Shown: positions 1 through 8,966 of the stretch, piece after piece
Layout: each line of letters begins with the position of its first letter
How positions within the stretch are numbered: the first letter of the stretch is position 1
From: an uncultured Rhodospirillales bacterium
GTDB lineage: Bacteria > Pseudomonadota > Alphaproteobacteria > Kiloniellales > Kiloniellaceae
Assembly: GCA_913060675.1 (NCBI GenBank)
Contig: CAJXUS010000012.1
Coordinates: 1 to 64,000, forward strand
Length of the DNA: 64,000 nucleotides
Direction of reading: 5' to 3'
Program-made: the position numbers and the translations under genes
Notes under the pieces: model-generated
Told to the model about the DNA's origin: nothing
Seen by the model: the letters and a program-made list of their open reading frames with translations, nothing else
Databases searched by the model: none

Positions 1-50
1 TACGAGATCAGCCTCGGTCTCGTGGGCTCGGAGATGTGTATAAGAGACAG
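1..50. other. Untrimmed Illumina Nextera i7 adapter (not genomic)
   Basis: Bases 1-8 match the end of the Illumina P7 primer. Bases 9-16 (CAGCCTCG) match a Nextera i7 index, N710 as I recall it. Bases 17-50 match the Nextera read-2 transposase adapter, whose last 19 bases (32-50) are the Tn5 mosaic end. The three parts are in exact library order and start at base 1, so this is sequencing adapter left on a contig end and not a Tn5 insertion. Genomic sequence starts at base 51. Confidence 0.97.
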
Positions 51-128
51 ATATTTTCATTGATGAATTTTAAGCTAACCGATTCAAGGCCCAAAAAGCT
101 TTGAGAATGTACCCATGAAGAGGTTTGT

Positions 129-836
129 GTGAATATATTTTTCAAGGCTATGATATTAATAGGTTTTCTTATATCGACGCCAACTTATGCTACTAACTCC
201 GTTGATATGAAAAGCGCTATAGACAAACATATTAAAAATAGGGTTTTTGGTCGTAGGAATCAGCCTTTTAAATTATTTGTTGCCTCTGAAAATATTGATG
301 ATTTTGGTGATTTTGAAGTATTGGAAAAATCTCTTCCATTATTAACTGGAATACAATTTGAAAGAGTAACGGATAGTGATGCTGATTCGACTATACTTAG
401 TTCAGATAACGTTGTTGAATTGTTAGGCCAAGAACCTTTCGTAAATGAGCTTATGGATCGTTTTTATTGTGATGGAATAGTCAGTGCTGAAGTATGTCGA
501 AAACGAACCTCAATTTTTAAGGAAAACGGGACAACTGGAAGACCATCTCTTAGTTATAAGATTCATAATGGGGAAATAATCAGCTATTTTGGTATGTATA
601 AAAACACAATTGGTGGTGACTTAAATTACCCCTATAAGCCAGTAGGCCTTTTTTATGCGTATTTAGCCCATCAGAGAGCAGAAAACATAGGCTTTCCTTC
701 ACTGCTATCATCTTCTACTCGTGAATTTTTAGCTGCACTAGAATATATGAAAGAAAATAGTGATTTAACACCGTTTGATAAGGCTTTAATTACTGAGTTA
801 TATTCAAAAAAAATAAACCATTTTCAAATATTTTGA
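129..836 (+). CDS. AT-rich secreted protein, family uncertain (DUF2927-like C-terminus)
   Basis: This is a 235-residue protein starting at GTG 129, with a purine-rich GAAGAGG five to six bases upstream. The first 21 or so residues form a signal peptide: a short charged start, a hydrophobic MILIGFLIS core and an AxA-like site near PTYATN, so export to the periplasm is expected. Two cysteines near residues 115 and 122 could form a disulfide. The C-terminal part (TPFDKALITELYSKKI) resembles the end of DUF2927 proteins, a family of unknown function, but I am not certain of this. Base composition is much more AT-rich than the rest of the window, which suggests acquisition from elsewhere. It runs convergent to glnE with a 40-base gap. 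No function is assigned. Confidence 0.75.
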   Translation: MNIFFKAMILIGFLISTPTYATNSVDMKSAIDKHIKNRVFGRRNQPFKLFVASENIDDFGDFEVLEKSLPLLTGIQFERVTDSDADSTILSSDNVVELLGQEPFVNELMDRFYCDGIVSAEVCRKRTSIFKENGTTGRPSLSYKIHNGEIISYFGMYKNTIGGDLNYPYKPVGLFYAYLAHQRAENIGFPSLLSSSTREFLAALEYMKENSDLTPFDKALITELYSKKINHFQIF

Positions 837-876
837 TGCCTCAACTGTAATTAAGATTAAGGCTTAGATTAATTTG

Positions 877-3870
877 TTATCTCTCATTTACCGAGGCCTC
901 TGCCGAGATCAATCGTCTATAAATCTCAGCAACTCTTTCGGTTGTTTGCACATACCTTGCTTTAAGTTCAGCAAAGCCGGGTTCGCTTAGGGCTGTGGCG
1001 AGGCGGGAGAGGACTTCCGGTGGCGCGGTTTCTTCGTCGAGGTGCTCGCCTGTGGTCAGGCGGAGCAGGTTTTGCAGTTGGTGAAAGAGGTCAAAAGCTT
1101 CGATTAGGTCCGCGGTATCAGGAGAGGAGAGCAGTCCTTCTTGGCTGAGTTGTTTAAAGCTCTGTTTTGTATTGGGGTGCAACACCTTCGGATTGTTGTG
1201 GGCGTGTTTGAGCTGCAAATACTGCGACAGGAACTCAAGATCGATCAAGCCACCGCTGATCTGTTTGATATCCCATAGTCCTTTAGCGGGTTTTTCTTTG
1301 GCAATCCGCGTTCTCATGCCTGCGATATCATCGACCAGCTTTTGCGGATCTCTTTTCAAGCAGAGCACTTGCTTGATGTCTTGGTCTATTTTTTCGCAAA
1401 AGTTCTTGTTATCACCAATGGCACGGGCGCGGGTCAGGGCCATGTGTTCCCAGGTCCAGGCATCATTGAGCTGATAGCGCTCAAAGGCTTTAAGAGAAAG
1501 AGCCAATGGCCCGGCACCGCCAGAGGGACGCAGGCGCATATCTATTTCATAGAGCTTGCCTTCGGGAGTCATGGCGGTCAGGGCGTTGGTAAAGCGCTGG
1601 GTTAGACGGGCGAAGTACTGGGTAGGATCCAGGGGGCGATCACCGTTTGAGAGGATACCGTTAGAGGGAACCTCATTCGATTGACCGGAAACATCTGTAA
1701 TTTCGTAGAGACTGATCAAATCAAGATCAGAGGTCACGGTCATTTCATGAGAACCAAGCTTTCCCATAGCGAGGATGGCAAAATTGCTGTGTTCAATCTC
1801 CCCGTGACGGACTTTAAGCTCGTTGTGCACCCGAGGTAGCAGGGCCTCTAGTGTGCTCTGTGCGATATTTGAGAGGTCACGGCTGGAGCGCTCAACCGAT
1901 CCCGTGGCTCGGAGGATTTGAAGGCCGACTTGGAATTTTTGATCGTTGGCCCAACTCCGGCTGAAGTCGAGAACGTCTTGAAAATCTCGGGCTTGATCCA
2001 GTGCGGTTAATAGCTGTTTTAAGAGGTCGTCTTGATCCGGTAAGCGTTTGAAAAAATCTTCGCTGAGGACCGCATCCAAAAGACCGGGAGATTGGCTGAG
2101 CCTGTTGGCAAGGGCCGGGGCCGATCCCATGATCTCAGCCAACAAATCCAGTAAATTAGGGTTGGACTGTAACATCGAGAAAAGCTGTACCCCTGTTGGC
2201 AATCCCGCGAGGAACTCATCAAATTTATTGAGGGCGTGATCGGGGGCTGTGGATTTACCAAAGGCTTCGAGCAGGATCGGCACAATTTCTGCCATTAACT
2301 GCCTTGATCTGTCCGAACGCACCGCGCGATAGCGTCCCTGTTTCCATTTTGTGACCAGTTGAAATACCCGCAACCCGTCTTCGAAACCGATGTTGTGTAG
2401 CGAATCTACAAGCTCAGGAGAGGCTTCTTGCCCGGTAAAAACAAGATTTTTTGTCGCAGTGGGTTGCTCATGTTCTTCTTCAAACAGTGCGGCGTAGTGA
2501 TCTTCGACGACGTGTAAGTGGAGCAATAACTCTTCGCTAAAATCATCAGAGTTATCGTAGCCGAGAAAGGCTGAGATCTCAGACAGGCCTTCGTCTGTTT
2601 CAGGTAGGAATTGTGTTTGCTGGTCGTCCACCATCTGGAGACGGTTTTCGACACGCCGGAGAAACCAATAGGCTTTTGTCATATCAGTGTGAGCTTTTGG
2701 GGATATTAGATGTGCGCGATGGAGTTGCTCAAGGGCATAAGCAGTTGAGCTGCTTCTTAGCTCGGGATTGCGTCCGCCCCAAATCAACTGCTGGGTTTGG
2801 GCAAAGAATTCGACCTCTCTGATACCTCCGCGCCCCAGTTTTATATTGTGTCCTTTTATCGCAATCTTAGCTCCGCCTTTATGGGCGTATATCTGACGCT
2901 TGATGGAATGGATATCGTTGATAGCGGCAAAGTCGAGATGTTTGCGCCAAACAAAGGGTTTGATTTCTTTCAGGAATCTGTGGCCAAGTTCTTTATCCCC
3001 GGCGATGGGGTTGGCCTTGATCATGGCGCACCGCTCCCAATTGAGACCCGTGGTCTCGTAATAGGTCATTGCGGCATTGAATGACAAGGCAAGGGGCGTG
3101 GCGCTGGGGTCTGGCCGTAGCCTAAGATCCGTTCGAAACACATAGCCATCTTTGGTACGGTCATCTAGACAGCGCACCAAATCGCGCGTCATTCTTACCA
3201 TGCCTTCATGGGGACCTCGGTCATGAAGGTAATTAATTTTTTGTGGATCAAACAGTATGATGAGATCAATGTCTGACGAATAGTTTAATTCCCAAGACCC
3301 AAGTTTCCCCATAGCAAGAACAACATAACCACAATCAACTTCGGGAGTTTCCGGTGTGTTTAATTTGATGTGTCCGCGTTTTTCGAGCTCCAAAAGAAGG
3401 TGTGACACGGCCGTGGAAATGGCTGTTGAAGCAAAACCTGTGAGCTCCTCTACGACGCGTCTGTCTGTCCATTGCCCCGTTATGTCAGCAAAAGCGATAG
3501 CCAGAGATGCTTGCTTTTTTGCCCGCCTCAAAGAGGCCATAATAGTTTGTCTATCTGTCGAAGTGGCGATGTTTTCGAGAAGGTGATTATGGATATTTGT
3601 CAGACTTTTTTCAGCTCCCTGCTTTAAAAGCTGACAGAGGAATTCCATATCCCTGAGAAGACAATCTGAAAGATAAGGGCTATTAGAGAAGACAGATCTC
3701 AACAGTGAATTAACTTTCGGTGTGTTATAGAAATCGATAAGATCCTGCTTTACATCGGAATTTTCAATACGCTCAATCCGTTCTTCCCAATGAGTACAGC
3801 CAAGTTTGGCACGTTCGGAATTGCCGATTTTGGGTAATGTTTCTTCTGAAAAAGAGAATGATAGTATCAT
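877..3870 (-). CDS. glnE: Bifunctional glutamine synthetase adenylyltransferase/adenylyl-removing enzyme
   Basis: GlnE adds AMP to glutamine synthetase subunits when nitrogen is plentiful and removes it when nitrogen is scarce, under control of PII proteins. Both nucleotidyltransferase halves are present. Counting from GTG 3900, the deadenylylase site GKLGSWELNYSSDIDL is near residues 198-213, and the adenylylase site GKLGSHEMTVTSDLDL is near 710-730. The length of about 1000 residues is normal for the family. I chose ATG 3870 (997 residues) because AAGGT lies upstream of it. GTG 3900 (1007 residues) also fits but has no ribosome site and would start inside the repeat array at 3881-3931. In the cytoplasm; apparently a single-gene unit, divergent from the AsmA-like gene. 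Confidence 0.95.
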   Translation of the reverse strand: MILSFSFSEETLPKIGNSERAKLGCTHWEERIERIENSDVKQDLIDFYNTPKVNSLLRSVFSNSPYLSDCLLRDMEFLCQLLKQGAEKSLTNIHNHLLENIATSTDRQTIMASLRRAKKQASLAIAFADITGQWTDRRVVEELTGFASTAISTAVSHLLLELEKRGHIKLNTPETPEVDCGYVVLAMGKLGSWELNYSSDIDLIILFDPQKINYLHDRGPHEGMVRMTRDLVRCLDDRTKDGYVFRTDLRLRPDPSATPLALSFNAAMTYYETTGLNWERCAMIKANPIAGDKELGHRFLKEIKPFVWRKHLDFAAINDIHSIKRQIYAHKGGAKIAIKGHNIKLGRGGIREVEFFAQTQQLIWGGRNPELRSSSTAYALEQLHRAHLISPKAHTDMTKAYWFLRRVENRLQMVDDQQTQFLPETDEGLSEISAFLGYDNSDDFSEELLLHLHVVEDHYAALFEEEHEQPTATKNLVFTGQEASPELVDSLHNIGFEDGLRVFQLVTKWKQGRYRAVRSDRSRQLMAEIVPILLEAFGKSTAPDHALNKFDEFLAGLPTGVQLFSMLQSNPNLLDLLAEIMGSAPALANRLSQSPGLLDAVLSEDFFKRLPDQDDLLKQLLTALDQARDFQDVLDFSRSWANDQKFQVGLQILRATGSVERSSRDLSNIAQSTLEALLPRVHNELKVRHGEIEHSNFAILAMGKLGSHEMTVTSDLDLISLYEITDVSGQSNEVPSNGILSNGDRPLDPTQYFARLTQRFTNALTAMTPEGKLYEIDMRLRPSGGAGPLALSLKAFERYQLNDAWTWEHMALTRARAIGDNKNFCEKIDQDIKQVLCLKRDPQKLVDDIAGMRTRIAKEKPAKGLWDIKQISGGLIDLEFLSQYLQLKHAHNNPKVLHPNTKQSFKQLSQEGLLSSPDTADLIEAFDLFHQLQNLLRLTTGEHLDEETAPPEVLSRLATALSEPGFAELKARYVQTTERVAEIYRRLISAEASVNER

Positions 3871-3880
3871 GTACACCGCT

Positions 3881-3931
3881 ACCTTGTTTTTGGGGGACAC
3901 CTTGTTTCAAGTACCCACCTTGTTCGAGTAC
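3881..3931. repeat. Degenerate 17-bp tandem repeat upstream of glnE
   Basis: Three 17-base units with the core ACCTTGTT lie end to end. Those at 3898-3914 and 3915-3931 are the closest (caccttgtttcaagtac and ccaccttgttcgagtac), and 3881-3897 is more diverged. On the glnE strand the core reads AACAAGGT. The array sits over the glnE start and its 5' leader, in the gap between glnE and the divergent gene at 4035. Confidence 0.7.
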
Positions 3932-4034
3932 AGTGCAAAGGCTGTAGAAATTGGTCAAGAGATTGAGTAAATAAAATTATGCAGCACATTATCGATTCTG
4001 GTCGTACTCTGGGCGCGCGGAGCCACATTATTTT

Positions 4035-7000
4035 ATGATTCGTAAGTCTTCTCTGTTCATTTTGGAACTGATTGCCGGCCTGCTGGTTATCACTGCTGTC
4101 TTGGCGGGCATTGCGGTCTGGCGCCTTTCGTCAGGGCCTGTTCAAATAGATTTTCTCACACCCTACGTGGAAGAAGCCTTTGTCGATCTAGAGCAGGGAA
4201 TGCGCCTTGATGTGGCGACTACCATGCTTGTATGGGTGCCGAAAGAACGCGCCATTGCGGTACAGGTTGAACAGGTCAGGGTCGTTGATAGCGAAAATAA
4301 TGTTATCGCTGCTGTGCCCTTAATGGGTATTGATTTTGATGTTGGTGCTTTGCTTCGAGGGAAAATCGTTCCAACGGGCGTCGATGTCATTGGGCCAAGA
4401 CTGTACCTGGTTCGAGCTGAAGATGGGCATTTTGAGATTGTTAATGACCCTTCAGATGAAAAGGCTGGGGATGAGCCAAGTTTTGGCGATGTCTTGCCGG
4501 AGATCCTGGATGGTTTGATGAAGGATCGAGATGTTGGGCATCCCCTGGCTTATCTCAATCAGTTCGAAATCGTGGGCGCTAAACTGGTTATCGATGATAA
4601 AAAACTTGGCCTGATCTATAACGTTCCCTACGCCGATATAAACATCCGTCGCGACAAGCTCGGCCTAAAGGGCGAATTAGATTTTCTGGTAGATATTGCA
4701 AGAGAAGAAGCCATTCTCAATGGCGCTTTTGTATACGACAGATCTTTGCAAATAATAGACCTCGCATTTCAGCTCTCAGGTCTGAAGCCAACGACTTTGG
4801 CGAAACTGGATCCAAGTCTATCAGAGCTTTCAACAATCGATATTCCACTTGCAGTATCTGTTGCGACTTCACTGAACCTGTCAGGGGAGTTTGGTCGCAG
4901 TCGGTTTGAGCTTTCAGGTGGCAGTGGCACGATTGAAATTCCGAGCCAAAACGTGCCCAAACTTCCTGTGCAAGGGCTCTTCCTCAAAGGTAGTTATAGT
5001 AAAGAAAATCAAAAACTGACCCTAGATAACGCAGCAATTAATTTTGGTCTAGAGGGCGTGAAAGGGCCGCAGCTCTCTGTTGCGGGCAGCATTTCTGGCC
5101 TGGAAGGTGATATGCAAATCCTCGCTGGCGTTAAAGCTGTTGAGGTGCCTCTTGATGATCTTTCGCTTTATTGGCCCGAAGGGAAGGCCAATGACGCGCG
5201 CGAATGGGTCACTGAAAACATCAAAACAGGTGTTGCCAACGAAGCCGTGGTCAAGGTTGTTCTCGATGTTCCTGAGGGCGATTTTGAGAAGGCTAAACTG
5301 GTCTCACTCAAGGGGACTATGAAATATACAGACCTTGATGTGCACTATTTACGTCCCCTGCCGCCGGTCACAAAAGTATCCGGGACTGCCGAAGTTCGTT
5401 CGGATGGGCTCACCCTGTTTACAGAGGGCGGCATACTCGAAGATATGTCAGTTCTGCCTTCGACGATAGAAATAACAGGTCTTGATGTTGAGAACGAAAA
5501 AATAGCGATCCAGACTGCTGTTGAGGGCCCCGTTAATACTGCACTGGCGATCTTAAACAGTGAAAACCTGAAGCTTGTCGACGAATTGGGTATCGATCCC
5601 CAAGAAACCAGCGGTGATGCCGCGGTTGCTGTCGATTTTGATTTTCTGTTGCTCAAGGATCTCAAGTTTGAGGATGTCGCTATCGATGCCTCTGCAGAGA
5701 TCAAGAAAGCGCGGATTGGCAAAATCTATAATGGGCTCGATGCAACTGAGGGCGACCTGGTACTCAATGTAACGGGAAAAGGCATGCACGTAACCGGACC
5801 ATTATTACTTGCCGGGGTGCCCTTAATAATTGATTGGAATGAAAATTTTGGCAGTGATGTCAGTGTTCGGACTGATCTAAAAGCTGAAATTGCACGTATT
5901 CTACCTGATGGTTTGGAAAAGCTCGGCATTCCTGTTTCTGATTATATCTCAGGACCGGTTTCGCTCTCTCTTGCTCTGGAAAACAGGGTGGACAGTACTG
6001 GAACTGTTCAGCTGGCAACCAATCTTCAGGACGCTGTGCTTAAAATTGATGATCTCAATTATCAAAAAGAAGCGGGCGTACCCGGTCAATTGCAGGCCAT
6101 TGTCACCTTACAGAATGGCGAAGCGGTTAAAATTAACAGCTTTGATCTGGAAGCAAATGATTTAGCGGTTACAGGCCAGATAGATTTGAATGATAAGGGA
6201 ATTTCGCGCGCCTCTCTTGACCAACTTCAACTTGGAAATTCTTTACTTACCGATGTGAAGCTGGATCTGAGTAATGATAAACCTGTGGTCATTATCGGAG
6301 GTGGTGTCCTTGATGCCACACGCTTTATTGGTGATGACACAACCACAGAGGCACAAACCCAGCCTGACGAGGGTACTGAGAGCACTGCAACAACCGCATC
6401 TGAGAATGGGAACACAATAGTCCCAGAAGCGATACCTGAGCCAGACGTAGAAACAACAGCCCCAATTACTGTAATTGCTGAAAACCTCGATGCAATTTAC
6501 ATGGGAGAACAGCGGTTCTTTCGGAATGCTTCTTTATGGATTGATAAAGAGGCTGAAGGCTGGAAACGGATACAGTTTTCGGGTGAGATTCCAAAAGAGC
6601 TTTGGCATGCTGAAGGGGTGAAGGGGACTGAAGAGACGGACAATGTCACACGGACCTTTGCTATGGCTTATCAGCCACTCGAAGACGGGCGTCAGGGGTT
6701 AAGTATAACCGCGAACGATTTCGGTGCTATGCTGCGTGCCCTGGACGTGCTTGATACGGTCGAAGGCGGCTCGCTTCAAATAAATGGGGTTGCTGCAGAT
6801 TATCGAACAGAGACCATTCTGAATGGCAGCATGGAAGCCCGGGGTTTGCGTCTGGTAAAAGCCCCAACCCTTGCAAAAATGCTGGCCTTTGCGTCTCTTA
6901 CAGGACCTGTAACCACCCTGACCACAGAAGGGATCGCCTTTAACGAATTGAAAGGTGATTTCACCCTCCAGAACGGCCTGCTCAGAAGTGATCTTATAAG

Positions 7001-7352
7001 GTTATATTCTTCTTCCATAGGTCTGACCGGAAAAGGGGAAATTGATACCACCAAGAAGATATTGGCCGTGGATGGAACCATTGTTCCAGCCTACACGATT
7101 AATCGAATTCTTGGCGGCATACCTTTGATCGGGAATTTGCTCACCGGCGGGGAAGGCGAAGGGATCGTCGCTTTCAATTACTCTTTGAAAGGCGATCTGG
7201 AAGAGCCTGAAGTTTCGATTAATCCTCTGTCTGGTCTTGCCCCAGGTTTCCTTCGTAATATCTTTGGTAATGCAACGCCAACGACCGAAGGTCAAACTTC
7301 AGTTGACGAAGAGCCAGAAGAAAAGAAGAAGCCAAAAATCGATCAGAAGTAA
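4035..7352 (+). CDS. AsmA-like/DUF3971 envelope protein (YhdP/TamB-type)
   Basis: This 1105-residue protein has one N-terminal membrane anchor (about residues 7-29, LFILELIAGLLVITAVLAGI) and a very long periplasmic part rich in short beta-strand repeats. That is the layout of the AsmA/YhdP/TamB superfamily, whose members are thought to form hydrophobic grooves carrying phospholipids to the outer membrane. The middle matches the DUF3971 type and the last third (from about residue 900, TANDFGAMLRALDVLDTVEGG) is the AsmA-like C-terminal domain. A low-complexity Thr/Glu/Pro linker lies near residues 760-810, and the C-terminus is a lysine/glutamate tail. ATG 4035 follows CGGAG. It is divergent from glnE and ends at a bidirectional terminator shared with tyrS. 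The precise substrate is unknown. Confidence 0.85.
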   Translation: MIRKSSLFILELIAGLLVITAVLAGIAVWRLSSGPVQIDFLTPYVEEAFVDLEQGMRLDVATTMLVWVPKERAIAVQVEQVRVVDSENNVIAAVPLMGIDFDVGALLRGKIVPTGVDVIGPRLYLVRAEDGHFEIVNDPSDEKAGDEPSFGDVLPEILDGLMKDRDVGHPLAYLNQFEIVGAKLVIDDKKLGLIYNVPYADINIRRDKLGLKGELDFLVDIAREEAILNGAFVYDRSLQIIDLAFQLSGLKPTTLAKLDPSLSELSTIDIPLAVSVATSLNLSGEFGRSRFELSGGSGTIEIPSQNVPKLPVQGLFLKGSYSKENQKLTLDNAAINFGLEGVKGPQLSVAGSISGLEGDMQILAGVKAVEVPLDDLSLYWPEGKANDAREWVTENIKTGVANEAVVKVVLDVPEGDFEKAKLVSLKGTMKYTDLDVHYLRPLPPVTKVSGTAEVRSDGLTLFTEGGILEDMSVLPSTIEITGLDVENEKIAIQTAVEGPVNTALAILNSENLKLVDELGIDPQETSGDAAVAVDFDFLLLKDLKFEDVAIDASAEIKKARIGKIYNGLDATEGDLVLNVTGKGMHVTGPLLLAGVPLIIDWNENFGSDVSVRTDLKAEIARILPDGLEKLGIPVSDYISGPVSLSLALENRVDSTGTVQLATNLQDAVLKIDDLNYQKEAGVPGQLQAIVTLQNGEAVKINSFDLEANDLAVTGQIDLNDKGISRASLDQLQLGNSLLTDVKLDLSNDKPVVIIGGGVLDATRFIGDDTTTEAQTQPDEGTESTATTASENGNTIVPEAIPEPDVETTAPITVIAENLDAIYMGEQRFFRNASLWIDKEAEGWKRIQFSGEIPKELWHAEGVKGTEETDNVTRTFAMAYQPLEDGRQGLSITANDFGAMLRALDVLDTVEGGSLQINGVAADYRTETILNGSMEARGLRLVKAPTLAKMLAFASLTGPVTTLTTEGIAFNELKGDFTLQNGLLRSDLIRLYSSSIGLTGKGEIDTTKKILAVDGTIVPAYTINRILGGIPLIGNLLTGGEGEGIVAFNYSLKGDLEEPEVSINPLSGLAPGFLRNIFGNATPTTEGQTSVDEEPEEKKKPKIDQK

Positions 7353-7375
7353 TCTGTGTCTGATTTAGATAACGC

Positions 7376-7403
7376 AAAAGGGCTGCAAAATTGCAGCCCT
7401 TTT
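7376..7403. terminator. Bidirectional rho-independent terminator
   Basis: An almost perfect palindrome pairs AAAAGGGCTGCAA with TTGCAGCCCTTTT around a tiny AT loop. The A-run on one side and T-run on the other give a U tract on either strand. It serves both the AsmA-like gene (ends 7352) and tyrS (ends 7433 on the minus strand). Confidence 0.9.
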
Positions 7404-7432
7404 GTACGACATGTATTCTACGAAATAGTCGC

Positions 7433-8701
7433 CTAGACGGGCTTCACCAGGATATGTCTTTTTTTACCAGCGGAAAGCTTGATGGAGCCTTCAGCGTTTA
7501 AATCAGTAAGAGAGATAGACAAACTATCATCTTTGATTTGCACATCGTTTAATCGACCACCGCCACCTTTGATCAGCTTACGGGCTTCACCGTTACTGGT
7601 CGTGAGGCCAACTTCTTTGAGCAGTAAGAAAGCCGGGATGCCTTCTTCTAGGCGAGATTTTTCAACATCGTGGCTCGGTAGGTCGGCGCTCATGCTGCGT
7701 TCTTCAAATGCTTTGCGTGCCGTTTCTGCAGCAGCTTCTGCTGCTTCCAGTCCGTGACAAAGTCTCGTTGCTTCGGTGGCGAGTACTTTCTTGGCTTCGT
7801 TGATATCAGCGCCTTCCATGGCTTCCAGGCTATTGATCTGGTCTTCGGAAAGCTCGGTGAACAGGCGGAGAAAACGACCAACGTCGGCGTCTTCTGTGTT
7901 GCGCCAGTACTGCCAGAAATCATAAACAGATAGGCGTTCTTCGTTGAGCCACACCGCACCGCTAACCGTCTTGCCCATTTTGACACCAGATGAGGTGGTG
8001 AGAAGCGGAGAGGTTAGACCATAGACTTCGTTTCGGCTGACACGGCGCGTGAGATCTACACCATTGACGATGTTGCCCCATTGATCAGATCCACCCATTT
8101 GCAACAGGCAATCTTGACGTTTGTTCAGCTCCATGAAGTCATAAGCTTGAAGGATCATGTAGTTGAACTCAAGGAACGACAGAGACTGTTCGCGATCAAG
8201 ACGTAGTTTGACGGAATCAAAGCTGAGCATACGGTTGACGGAGAAATGCACACCGTAATCACGCAGGAATTCAAGGTAGTTGATGTTGTCGAGCCAGTCG
8301 GCATTGTTGACCATCACAGCATCTGTAGGGCCGTCACCAAAAGTCAGGTATTTAGAAAAGACCTTCTTGATGCCATCCATGTTGTGTTGAATTTCTTCAA
8401 CCGTGATCAGCTTACGCGCTTCATCCTTGAAAGAAGGGTCACCAACTTTACTGGTACCGCCGCCCATCAAAACGATGGGCTTATGGCCGGATTTCTGCAG
8501 CCAACGCAACAACATGATCTGAACCAGACTGCCTACATGCAGAGAGTCTGCTGTGCAGTCAAAGCCGATATAAGCTGCGATTGGACCTTTTTCGAGTTTT
8601 GAATCCAGGGCATCCATATCCGTACACTGATGGATATAACCACGAGCGCTCAGTTCGCGAAGGAATTCTGAACGATAGTTGGTTGCTTGTGGCGCGGTCA
8701 T
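7433..8701 (-). CDS. tyrS: Tyrosyl-tRNA synthetase
   Basis: This enzyme charges tRNA-Tyr with tyrosine in the cytoplasm. At 422 residues it has the usual length of the bacterial TyrRS class with a C-terminal S4 domain. Class I signatures are visible: HVGS at residues 55-58 (the HIGH motif) and KMGKT at 241-245 (the KMSKS loop). [11 protein letters not shown] near 201-211 is the conserved tyrosine-pocket segment. The S4-like RNA-binding domain covers roughly the last 70 residues (FLLLKEVGL, then [10 protein letters not shown]). The start at ATG 8701 matches family N-termini. It is divergent from anmK across a 265-base gap. Confidence 0.97.
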   Translation of the reverse strand: MTAPQATNYRSEFLRELSARGYIHQCTDMDALDSKLEKGPIAAYIGFDCTADSLHVGSLVQIMLLRWLQKSGHKPIVLMGGGTSKVGDPSFKDEARKLITVEEIQHNMDGIKKVFSKYLTFGDGPTDAVMVNNADWLDNINYLEFLRDYGVHFSVNRMLSFDSVKLRLDREQSLSFLEFNYMILQAYDFMELNKRQDCLLQMGGSDQWGNIVNGVDLTRRVSRNEVYGLTSPLLTTSSGVKMGKTVSGAVWLNEERLSVYDFWQYWRNTEDADVGRFLRLFTELSEDQINSLEAMEGADINEAKKVLATEATRLCHGLEAAEAAAETARKAFEERSMSADLPSHDVEKSRLEEGIPAFLLLKEVGLTTSNGEARKLIKGGGGRLNDVQIKDDSLSISLTDLNAEGSIKLSAGKKRHILVKPV

Positions 8702-8882
8702 TGTAAATCTCGCTTAGTTCGAAAAAGGTCAAAATTAATGTAGAAAGTACGGCAGAAAAGCAATCCTCTCCTTGCCGTAGCCGCAGGGATTTACCACAAT
8801 CCCTATAAGGAAACAATCTTCGATACGATGAAAAACATCTGAAACCAAATTGAACCATCGCGAGAAAACACCTAAACGAGAT

Positions 8883-8947
8883 ACCGGAACAAGATCCCGG
8901 AACAAGATCCCGGAACAAGATCCCGGAACAAGATCCCAGAACAAGAT
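8883..8947. repeat. Five-copy 13-bp tandem repeat upstream of anmK
   Basis: Five head-to-tail copies of CCCGGAACAAGAT lie at 8883-8895, 8896-8908, 8909-8921, 8922-8934 and 8935-8947. The three middle copies are identical. The first differs only at its first base and the last only at its fourth. Such homogeneity points to recent slippage, so copy number may vary between strains. The array ends 19 bases before the anmK start, just before a GAGAAGAG ribosome site, so it lies in or near the anmK leader. The other 200 bases of the tyrS-anmK gap show nothing distinctive. Confidence 0.97.
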
Positions 8948-8966
8948 ATAGAGAAGAGTTAGATCT

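Noticed and set aside
32..50. Tn5 mosaic end suggesting a transposon insertion
   Set aside because: It is joined to an index and P7 primer sequence at the very first base, so it is library adapter.
8883..8947. CRISPR-like repeats
   Set aside because: Units are only 13 bases, directly adjacent with no spacers, and no cas genes are near.
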